Assembly: GCF_014651895.1 (NCBI RefSeq)
Contig: NZ_BMXT01000002.1
Location: 62,001-126,000 of the forward strand
Direction of reading: 5' to 3'
From: Rhodanobacter panaciterrae
GTDB lineage: Bacteria; Pseudomonadota; Gammaproteobacteria; Xanthomonadales; Rhodanobacteraceae
DNA length: 64,000 nucleotides
This document shows, piece after piece, positions 57,463 through 64,000 of the stretch (position 1 is the stretch's first letter; every line of letters starts with the position of its first letter). The position numbers and the translations under genes were made by a program. The notes under the pieces are model-generated. The model was not told the DNA's origin. It did not search any database and saw only the letters and a program-made list of their open reading frames with translations.

Positions 57463-59595
57463 ATGTTTCGGCCCTTGCTGGCGGCGGTATTGGCCACTGC
57501 CATGATGATCACCGCTGCTAACGCGAATCCGGTCGATGCCGGCGGCCCGCATCCGGCGCCGCTGCAAGGCGCGGCGTTGCTGCACCAGCGCGAGCCGATG
57601 AGCTTTGGCGTGTTCTATTACCCGACGCAATGGCCGCGCAGCCAGTGGCAGCGCGACTTCGACGGCATGGCCAAGCTCGGCTTCGACTTTACCCACATGG
57701 CCGAATTCGACTGGACCTACCTGGAGCCGGTCGAAGGCCAGTTCGATTTCGCATGGCTCGATCACGCCATCGATCTGGCCAACAAGTCCGGATTGCGCGT
57801 GATCCTCGGCACGCCGTCAGGGGCACCGCCAAGCTGGATGGACGAACGCTACCCCGAGGTTTACCGGGTGGACGAGCACGGCCAGCGCCACGAGCACGGC
57901 ATCCGCGCGGAAGTATCCCTGGCCAATCCAAAGTACGAAGCCTTCGTGGCGCGCCTGGTCACCGCCATGGCCCAGCATTACGGCCACGATCCGCGCGTCT
58001 GGGGCTGGCAGGTCGACAACGAGCCCGGCAGCTTCCTCGATTACAGCGACAGCGCGCGGGCGGCGTTCCAGGAGTGGCTGCAGAAGAAGTACGGCAGCAT
58101 CGATGCGATGAATACCGCGTGGGCCGGTTCGTTCTGGAGCACCCGCTACGGCAGCTTCAAGCAGGTGCACCTCCCCAATGCCACGCTCGCGGCCGAAGAC
58201 AAGCTGAGCCCCCACGCACAGCTCGACTTCGCCCGCTTCCAAGCCGACACCACCGCGCACTTTCTCGATACCCAGGCGTTGATCATCAAGAAGTACGCCC
58301 GCACCGGACAATGGGTGACGACCAACTACACCAATGTCTCCACGGCTACCGATCCGCGACGCAGTCACGACCTGGATTTCCCGACCTTCACCCTCTACCC
58401 GGTCGCCGGCGCGAATGTGTTGGGTGGCGACAGCTACGAAATCGGCAAACCCGCCAACCTGATGGAAGCCGCGGCGTATTTCCGTTCCATCAACGGCACC
58501 TTTGGCGTGATGGAATTGCAGCCGGGCCAGGTCAACTGGGGCGAGATCAATCCGCAACCGATGCCCGGCGCGGTCAGCATGTGGATGTGGCATGCCTTTG
58601 CGTCCGGCGCCTCCTTGCTCAGCACCTATCGTTATCGACACCCGCTGCGCGGCAGCGAGATGTACCACGAGGGCATCGTTGGCACCGACGGCGTGACGCT
58701 CTCGCGCACGGGGCGTGAATTCGTCGACACCTTGCATCAGATCAAGTCGCTTGAATCGCAACTCGATACCAAGGCGCCACTGCCGCAAAAACTGGCGGCA
58801 CGTTACACCGCTTATTTGTGGAGCCAGGACGTATTCTGGGATCTGGAAATCCAGCCGCAAACCACGCTGTGGAATAGCTGGGCCTACCGCAACGGCTACA
58901 CGCTGGCCGTAAAGAGCACCGGCGCGCCGATGGATTTCATTGCGGAAGATGATGACTTCAGCCGCTATCCGTTCCTGATCGCACCGGCCTACCAGATGGT
59001 CAGCAAGCAGCTGGCGGACAAGTGGCGGCGCTATGTGGAACAGGGTGGCCATCTGATCCTGACCAGCCGCACCGGGCAGAAAAACGAGCTCGGACAGTTC
59101 CATGAAGGACCGTGGTATGCGCCGATCCTCGATCTGATCGGCGCCGATGTCGATGGCTTCGACATGCTGCCGCCAAGCGCCAGCGCGCAGGTAAGCGCAG
59201 GCGGCAAGACGCATGACTGGCATCGCTGGGCCGACATTCTTTCGCCGCGGCTAGGCACCGAAGTACTCGCCACGTATGCCGATCATTACTACGCCGGCAA
59301 AGCGGCGGCGACCACCCGCAAGCTGGGCAAGGGCAGCGTCACCATGATCGGCGTGTCGACCGATGACGGCGAACTGGAGCGCGAGATCGTGCGCAGCGTC
59401 TATCAACGTGCGGGCGTGGCGATCGAAGATCTGCCCAAGGGCGTATTCATCGACTGGCGCGGCGGCTTGGATTTCATGGTGAACTACAACCCGCAGCCGT
59501 TTTCCCCCGTGCTTCCGGCAAGCGCGAAGATCGTGCATGGCCAGATGCCGCTGGCCCCGGCGCAGACGCTGATCTGGAAGGACACCACGCCGTGA
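57463..59595 (+). CDS. GH42-type beta-galactosidase, secreted
   Basis: 710 aa. Signal peptide (LLAAVLATAMMITAANANP) then a TIM barrel starting FGVFYYPTQWPRSQW. The acid/base glutamate is E187 in WGWQVDNEPGSF and the nucleophile E351 in FGVMELQPGQVNWG. A trimerisation-like domain follows (YLWSQDVFWDLEIQ, HLILTSRTGQKNELGQ) and a C-terminal beta domain. Family GH42 enzymes cleave beta-galactosides; a periplasmic location is inferred from the signal peptide. It is the first gene of a plus-strand operon with dgoK-dgoA-dgoD-SDR-lactonase, so free galactose is the probable product for that pathway. Confidence 0.93.
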   Translation: MFRPLLAAVLATAMMITAANANPVDAGGPHPAPLQGAALLHQREPMSFGVFYYPTQWPRSQWQRDFDGMAKLGFDFTHMAEFDWTYLEPVEGQFDFAWLDHAIDLANKSGLRVILGTPSGAPPSWMDERYPEVYRVDEHGQRHEHGIRAEVSLANPKYEAFVARLVTAMAQHYGHDPRVWGWQVDNEPGSFLDYSDSARAAFQEWLQKKYGSIDAMNTAWAGSFWSTRYGSFKQVHLPNATLAAEDKLSPHAQLDFARFQADTTAHFLDTQALIIKKYARTGQWVTTNYTNVSTATDPRRSHDLDFPTFTLYPVAGANVLGGDSYEIGKPANLMEAAAYFRSINGTFGVMELQPGQVNWGEINPQPMPGAVSMWMWHAFASGASLLSTYRYRHPLRGSEMYHEGIVGTDGVTLSRTGREFVDTLHQIKSLESQLDTKAPLPQKLAARYTAYLWSQDVFWDLEIQPQTTLWNSWAYRNGYTLAVKSTGAPMDFIAEDDDFSRYPFLIAPAYQMVSKQLADKWRRYVEQGGHLILTSRTGQKNELGQFHEGPWYAPILDLIGADVDGFDMLPPSASAQVSAGGKTHDWHRWADILSPRLGTEVLATYADHYYAGKAAATTRKLGKGSVTMIGVSTDDGELEREIVRSVYQRAGVAIEDLPKGVFIDWRGGLDFMVNYNPQPFSPVLPASAKIVHGQMPLAPAQTLIWKDTTP

Positions 59596-59641
59596 TGCAC
59601 ATGACGTCCACATCGCGGCGCCATGAGGAAAGGCCGAATCC

Positions 59642-60586
59642 ATGAGCGGCTTGATCGGACTCGACTGGGGCACGTCCAGCCTGCGCGCCTACTGGCTCGA
59701 TGGAGCTGGCGAAATCCGCGAGACGCGGACGCGCGCCTGGGGCATCCGCCATCTGCCGGATGGCGGCTTCGACGCCGCATTGACCGACATCACCGCGGGC
59801 TGGCCTCGGCTGCCCCGACTGGCCTGCGGCATGGTCGGCAGCCGCCAAGGCTGGCTGGAGGTACCTTACATGGACGTTCCCGCCGACACCGCGCAGCTCG
59901 GCAGCGCCGTCCGCAGCCTGCGCACCAAGGATGGTTTGGACGTCCATATCGTTCCCGGCCTGCGCAACCCGCAAGGCCCCGATGTGATGCGTGGCGAGGA
60001 AACCCAGCTGCTGGGTGCCCTTGCCCTGCGCCCGGCGCTGATCCCCGATTCCAGCTGGATCCTGCCAGGCACGCACAGCAAGTGGGCCCGCGTGCGCGAT
60101 GGCGCCGTGGCCGATTTCTGTACGCTGATGACGGGCGAATTGTTTGCGCTGCTGCGGCAGCATTCGATTCTTTGTGCCGGCTCGGGCGATGCGGCGGTGG
60201 ATCATGACGCGTTTGCGCGCGGCGTCATTGCGGCACGCGACAGCGGCAGCGCCGGAGCATTCAGCCGGCTGTTCTCGGCACGCGCCTTGATGCTCGACGG
60301 TGCACTGGCGCCGGACGCCGTGCCCGAGTATCTCTCTGGCCTGCTGATCGGCGAGGAGCTGCGTTCCAGCCTTGCCACGAATCGTTTCCGCCACGACGCG
60401 CCGCTCCAGCTGATTGGCGATGCCGTGCTGTGCGCGCGTTATCGGCTGGCCGCATTCCACTTCGACCTCGATCTCGCCGAACCCCTGGTGGATGCCGCTG
60501 CGCACGGGCTGTGGCAGATCGCCTGCGATATCGGCCTGGTCAGCGCCAATTCGTCCACGACATCCAAGGAATCTTCGTCATGCTGA
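59642..60586 (+). CDS. dgoK: 2-keto-3-deoxygalactonate kinase
   Basis: 314 aa. It phosphorylates 2-keto-3-deoxygalactonate at O6 in the galactonate branch. The protein starts with the ASKHA-type phosphate loop LIGLDWGTSSLRAYWLDG; further DgoK segments are GMVGSRQGWLEVPY, VMRGEETQLLGAL, LPGTHSKWARV and FCTLMTGELFALLR. It follows GH42 by 46 nt and overlaps dgoA by 7 nt. GAGGAA lies about 11 nt before the ATG. Confidence 0.93.
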   Translation: MSGLIGLDWGTSSLRAYWLDGAGEIRETRTRAWGIRHLPDGGFDAALTDITAGWPRLPRLACGMVGSRQGWLEVPYMDVPADTAQLGSAVRSLRTKDGLDVHIVPGLRNPQGPDVMRGEETQLLGALALRPALIPDSSWILPGTHSKWARVRDGAVADFCTLMTGELFALLRQHSILCAGSGDAAVDHDAFARGVIAARDSGSAGAFSRLFSARALMLDGALAPDAVPEYLSGLLIGEELRSSLATNRFRHDAPLQLIGDAVLCARYRLAAFHFDLDLAEPLVDAAAHGLWQIACDIGLVSANSSTTSKESSSC

Positions 60587-61224
60587 GCCCCTGGCTCAAT
60601 CCGCTGCCGCTCGTCGTGATTCTGCGCGGCATACGTCCCGACGAAGCCGTGAGCATTGGTCATGCGCTGGCCGATGCTGGCTTTCGCGTGTTGGAAGTGC
60701 CGCTCAATTCGCCGCAACCGATGGAAAGCATTCGTCGCCTCACCCAGTCTCTCGGCGACGGCTATCTCATCGGCGCCGGCACCGTGATGACGCCGGCACA
60801 GGTGGATGAAGTCGCCGCTGCCGGTGGGCGGCTGATCGTGATGCCGCACGCCGATACCGCCGTGATCCGCGCGGCCAAGGCGGCCGGCATGGTCTGCGTG
60901 CCCGGTGTCGCCACGCCCACCGAGGCCTTCGCTGCGCTGGCGGCCGGTGCCGACGGACTGAAGCTGTTTCCCGCCGACCAGGTGTCGCCCGCAGCACTCA
61001 AGGCCTGGCGTGCCGTGCTGCCCAAAGAGCTGCCGGTGTTGCCGGTCGGCGGCATTGCGCCCGACAACATGGCGGCATGGGTCGCCGCCGGCGCGCAGGG
61101 GTTTGGCATCGGTGCCGCGCTCTATGCGCCCGGCCTCGACGCCGATGAAGTCGCCAGTCGTGCCCACGCCTTCGCTCAAGCGTGGGCAGCTGTCTCTCCA
61201 AAGTCTCAGGAACACCGTGCATGA
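60580..61224 (+). CDS. dgoA: 2-keto-3-deoxy-6-phosphogalactonate aldolase
   Basis: 214 aa. A class I aldolase that splits KDPGal into pyruvate and glyceraldehyde-3-phosphate. Signatures are [45 protein letters not shown], and the Schiff-base lysine in [20 protein letters not shown] lies 8 nt before the ATG at 60580, which sets the start against a 50-codon upstream open frame that lies inside dgoK. The stop overlaps the dgoD start by ATGA. Confidence 0.95.
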   Translation: MLSPWLNPLPLVVILRGIRPDEAVSIGHALADAGFRVLEVPLNSPQPMESIRRLTQSLGDGYLIGAGTVMTPAQVDEVAAAGGRLIVMPHADTAVIRAAKAAGMVCVPGVATPTEAFAALAAGADGLKLFPADQVSPAALKAWRAVLPKELPVLPVGGIAPDNMAAWVAAGAQGFGIGAALYAPGLDADEVASRAHAFAQAWAAVSPKSQEHRA

Positions 61225-62369
61225 AGATCACCAAACTCACCACCTTCCTGGTGCCACCACGCTGGTGCTTCCTGCGCATCGACACCGATGCCGGTATTTG
61301 CGGCTGGGGCGAGCCGGTGGTGGAAGGTCGCGCACATACCGTGGCCGCTGCGGTCGAGGAACTATCCGATTACCTGATCGGCAAGGATCCCCGCCATATC
61401 GAGGATCTGTGGAACGTGATGTATCGCGGCAGCTTCTACCGCGGCGGCCCGATCCTGATGAGTGCCATCGCCGGCGTCGACCAGGCGCTATGGGACATCA
61501 AGGGCAAGCATCTCGGCGTGCCGGTGCATGAGTTGCTCGGTGGCCCGGTGCGCGAACGCATTCGCGTGTATTCGTGGATCGGCGGCGACCGTCCCGCGGA
61601 TACGGCCATGGCGGCGAAGGCTGCGGTCGAACGCGGCTTCACCGCAGTCAAGATGAATGGCACCGAGGAGATGCACTTCGTCGACAGTCACGCCAAGGTC
61701 GAGCGCGTGCTGGAGAACGTGCAGGCCGTGCGCGAGGCGGTCGGCCCGCACATCGGCCTGGCCATCGATTTCCACGGCCGCGTGCACAAGCCGATGGCCA
61801 AGGTATTGATGCGCGAACTGGCGCCGTACAAGCTGATGTTCATCGAGGAGCCGGTGCTGTCCGAGCATCTGGATGCGATTCCGGAACTCGCCAGCATCGC
61901 GCCGGCACCGATCGCGCTGGGCGAGCGTCTGTATACGCGCTACGACTTCAAGCGCGTGCTGCAGATGGGCGGCGTCGACATCATCCAGCCCGACCCTTCG
62001 CATGCCGGCGGCATCACCGAAACCCGCAAGATCGCGGCGATGGCCGAAGCCTACGACGTGGCGCTGGCGCTGCACTGCCCGCTCGGCCCGATCGCGCTGG
62101 CGGCGAATCTGCAGCTCGATGCGGTCTGCCACAACGCCTTCATCCAGGAACAGAGTCTGGGCATCCATTACAACGCCGCCAACGACCTGCTCGACTATGT
62201 GGTCGACCGCAATGTATTCGCCTACGCGGATGGTTACGTCGCGATTCCCGGCGGCCCGGGCCTCGGCATCGAGGTCAACGAAGCCTACGTCGCCGAGCGC
62301 GCCGAGGTCGGTCATCGCTGGCGCAATCCGCTGTGGCGCCACGACGATGGCAGTGTCGCCGAATGGTGA
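61221..62369 (+). CDS. dgoD: D-galactonate dehydratase
   Basis: 382 aa, identical in length to E. coli DgoD. An enolase-superfamily enzyme that converts D-galactonate to 2-keto-3-deoxygalactonate. The capping domain starts [20 protein letters not shown]; the barrel carries AVKMNGTEE, the metal-binding acids in [19 protein letters not shown] and [13 protein letters not shown], and the catalytic His/Asp region [15 protein letters not shown] and [13 protein letters not shown]. It overlaps dgoA by ATGA and precedes the SDR gene by 31 nt. Confidence 0.96.
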   Translation: MKITKLTTFLVPPRWCFLRIDTDAGICGWGEPVVEGRAHTVAAAVEELSDYLIGKDPRHIEDLWNVMYRGSFYRGGPILMSAIAGVDQALWDIKGKHLGVPVHELLGGPVRERIRVYSWIGGDRPADTAMAAKAAVERGFTAVKMNGTEEMHFVDSHAKVERVLENVQAVREAVGPHIGLAIDFHGRVHKPMAKVLMRELAPYKLMFIEEPVLSEHLDAIPELASIAPAPIALGERLYTRYDFKRVLQMGGVDIIQPDPSHAGGITETRKIAAMAEAYDVALALHCPLGPIALAANLQLDAVCHNAFIQEQSLGIHYNAANDLLDYVVDRNVFAYADGYVAIPGGPGLGIEVNEAYVAERAEVGHRWRNPLWRHDDGSVAEW

Positions 62370-62400
62370 GCATGTCTTTTTCCGATTGCGGAGTCTGCTG

Positions 62401-63165
62401 ATGCCTACCTTCGCCAGCTATCCCAGCCTGATCGATCGCAGCGTGCTGATCACCGGCGGCGCCAGCGGCATCGGCGCGGCCTTTGTCGAAGGCTTCGCGC
62501 GCCAGGGTGCGCGGGTGGCGTTTCTCGACGTGGACGATGCCGGCGCGGCGTCGCTATGTGCGTCGCTCGCCGACGCGCCGCATGCACCGCACTATCTGCA
62601 CTGCGATCTCACCGACCTGGACGCGCTTCATGCTGCGATCGTTGCGGCACGCGCGCAGATCGGACCGATCGCCGTGCTGGTCAACAACGCGGCCAACGAC
62701 GCCCGCCATGCACTGGCCGACATCCAACCCGCGGATTTCGAGCGCAACGTGGCTGTGAACCTGCGCCACCAGATCTTCGCCACCCAGGCGGTGATTCCCG
62801 ACATGCGCCAGCTCGGCGGCGGCTCGATCATCTGCCTGGGTTCCACCGGCTGGATGAAAAAGAATGCGGGCTACCCGCTCTACGCTATGGCCAAGGCGGC
62901 GGTGCATGGCTTCGTCAACGGCATGGCGCGCGAGCTCGGCCAGCAGCACATCCGCATCAACAGCCTGGTACCGGGCTGGGCCATCACCGACAAGCAGGCA
63001 CGCCTGTGGCTGGACGACGCCGGCCGCGAGGAGATTGCGCGCACGCAGTGCATGCCCGGCTTTCTGATGGCCGAGGATCTGGCGCGTGCCGCCCTGTTCC
63101 TCGCCGCCGACGACAGCCGCATGTGCACCGGACAGGACTTCATCGTGGACGGCGGCTGGGTATGA
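62401..63165 (+). CDS. SDR-family oxidoreductase, probable galactose 1-dehydrogenase
   Basis: 254 aa. Short-chain dehydrogenase with the nucleotide loop LITGGASGIGAAFVEGF, NNAAND, catalytic serine in ICLGSTGWMKK, the YxxxK pair in YPLYAMAKAAVHGF, and the C-terminal GQDFIVDGGW. The LDVDD after strand 2 suggests NAD preference. Its place between dgoD and a lactonase suggests oxidation of D-galactose to galactono-lactone, the first step of the DeLey-Doudoroff route. Related SDRs act on L-fucose, L-arabinose or D-xylose, so the sugar is inferred from context. GGAG lies 7 nt before the ATG; the stop overlaps the next gene by ATGA. Confidence 0.85.
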   Translation: MPTFASYPSLIDRSVLITGGASGIGAAFVEGFARQGARVAFLDVDDAGAASLCASLADAPHAPHYLHCDLTDLDALHAAIVAARAQIGPIAVLVNNAANDARHALADIQPADFERNVAVNLRHQIFATQAVIPDMRQLGGGSIICLGSTGWMKKNAGYPLYAMAKAAVHGFVNGMARELGQQHIRINSLVPGWAITDKQARLWLDDAGREEIARTQCMPGFLMAEDLARAALFLAADDSRMCTGQDFIVDGGWV

Positions 63166-64000
63166 CGGCCCCGACCGTACTGGCGCCGATGGAGGTTGCG
63201 CTGGACGCCGGCAATACCTTGGGCGAAGGCATCGTCTGGTGCGAGCGCGCCCAGGCGCTTTACTGGACCGACATCCAGCGCGCCACGCTGTACCGCCTGC
63301 ACATTGAAAGCGGCACGCTGCAACACTGGCCGATGCCCGAGCGACTCGCCTCGTTCGCGCTATGCGAAACCGATGGCTGGCTGCTGCTGGCGCTGGCCTC
63401 GCAGCTGGCGTTTTTCCGTCTCGCCGATGGCCAGCTGCAGACGCTGCACGAGATCGAGCCCGGGCTGCCGACACGTTGCAACGACGGTGCCTGCGATCGC
63501 CAGGGCCGCTTCGTGTTCGGCACGATGCACGAACCCGCGGAAGGCAGCAAACAGGCGATCGGCAGTTTCTGGCGACTCAATGCCGACCTCAGCCTGGAAC
63601 AACTTGCGCTGCCGAAGGTGGCCATCAGCAACAGCATCGCCTTCAGTCCCGATGGCACCACGATGTACTACTGCGACTCGCTGGCACGCTGCATCCAGCG
63701 CTGTGCGTACGGCGACACGCTGGGCACGCCACAGCTGTTCGCGGACCTGGGCGAGCTTGCCGGCGAACCGGACGGCTCGTGTGTCGACGCCGACGGTTCG
63801 CTGTGGAACGCGCAATGGGGCCTGGCTCGCGTGGTCTGCTATGCCGCCGATGGCTCGGTGCGCCAAGTGCTGCCGGTACCGGCGCGCCAGCCGACCCGAC
63901 CCGCCTTTGGTGGCCCCGATCTCGACACGCTCTATGTCACCAGCGCGCGTGATGGATTGTCCGGGGCGCAGCTGGATGCCGACGTCCACGCCGGCGCGCT
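63162..64000 (+). CDS. SMP-30/gluconolactonase-family lactonase (partial, 3' end outside)
   Basis: 279 codons are visible before the window edge, close to a complete protein of this family (usually about 290-300 aa). SMP-30/GNL/LRE-type six-bladed beta-propeller: GEGIVWCERAQALYWTDI, PTRCNDGACDRQGRFVFGTM, AISNSIAFSPDGTTMYYCDS and PDGSCVDADGSLWNAQWG supply the metal-binding Glu, Asn and Asp residues. It would hydrolyse the galactono-lactone made by the SDR to galactonate for DgoD. It starts on the SDR stop (ATGA). Any inner-membrane galactose transporter must lie beyond the window. Confidence 0.9.
   Translation, partial: MTAPTVLAPMEVALDAGNTLGEGIVWCERAQALYWTDIQRATLYRLHIESGTLQHWPMPERLASFALCETDGWLLLALASQLAFFRLADGQLQTLHEIEPGLPTRCNDGACDRQGRFVFGTMHEPAEGSKQAIGSFWRLNADLSLEQLALPKVAISNSIAFSPDGTTMYYCDSLARCIQRCAYGDTLGTPQLFADLGELAGEPDGSCVDADGSLWNAQWGLARVVCYAADGSVRQVLPVPARQPTRPAFGGPDLDTLYVTSARDGLSGAQLDADVHAGA

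Noticed and set aside
57437-57512. Longer N-termini of the kinase from upstream ATGs
   Set aside because: They lie upstream of the predicted minus-strand promoter and inside the GH42 start region.

Overview
The window looks like chromosomal DNA of a GC-rich gammaproteobacterium of the order Xanthomonadales, most likely family Rhodanobacteraceae. This is inferred from the gene families and gene order, not from a database match. Supporting signs are the YebC start [11 protein letters not shown], the order bamD / rluD-pgeF-clpB, sucCD divergent from pilSR next to nadE, many TonB-dependent receptors, and DUF3011 and xanthomonalisin-like S53 proteins. No rRNA, tRNA, CRISPR array, insertion sequence or prophage was seen.

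Layout. (1) 1-5602, minus strand: a housekeeping run fmdB-like, DUF3011, aspS, alpha/beta hydrolase, yebC, ruvC, ruvA. (2) 5781-9483: a TonB receptor behind a strong sigma70-type promoter with three abutting MetJ-like 8-mers, then a CsgG-like secreted protein. (3) 9610-22402: conserved core with clpB (sigma32-type promoter), pgeF, rluD, bamD, nadE, sucD, sucC, pilS, pilR, ending in a REP-like inverted repeat. (4) 22452-28989, minus: sensor kinase, single-domain receiver and REC-kinase-REC hybrid, followed by two MacB/FtsX-type permeases with no ATPase. (5) 29081-38180: a mannose/mannoside island with GH92 alpha-mannosidase divergent from LacI, MFS sugar transporter, fructokinase, mannose isomerase-type epimerase and an M1 metallopeptidase. 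(6) 38462-46597: a trimeric autotransporter adhesin, a secreted S53 peptidase with a PPC domain, and a convergent histidine kinase / OmpR-type regulator pair. (7) 46686-64000: a second sugar island with a YgjK-type GH63 glucosidase, TonB receptor, FCD-type GntR regulator, MocR-type regulator, a DUF1579-like secreted protein, an AGXT2L-type phospho-lyase with a hydroxylysine-kinase-like phosphotransferase, and divergently a GH42 beta-galactosidase and dgoK-dgoA-dgoD-SDR-lactonase.

How the parts fit. The GH92 island can free mannose, isomerise it to fructose and phosphorylate it to fructose-6-phosphate. In the last island the GH63 and GH42 enzymes, both with signal peptides, would release glucose and galactose outside the cytoplasm. 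The dgo operon then gives a complete oxidative (DeLey-Doudoroff) galactose route. The kinase plus phospho-lyase pair belongs to the families that degrade 5-hydroxylysine or ethanolamine through phosphorylated intermediates. Glc-alpha-1,2-Gal-beta-O-hydroxylysine is the collagen glycan, and each bond of that unit has a plausible enzyme here. The same operator-like sequence, TTRTACTA, lies in the TonB-receptor promoter and in the divergent kinase/GH42 promoter. I therefore propose that 46686-64000 is a regulon for scavenging glucosyl-galactosyl-hydroxylysine. That is an inference, and it is the most interesting hypothesis in the window.

All coordinates and starts are read from the sequence. Many starts were moved inward from the longest open frame using ribosome-binding sites, family N-termini and ATGA overlaps.
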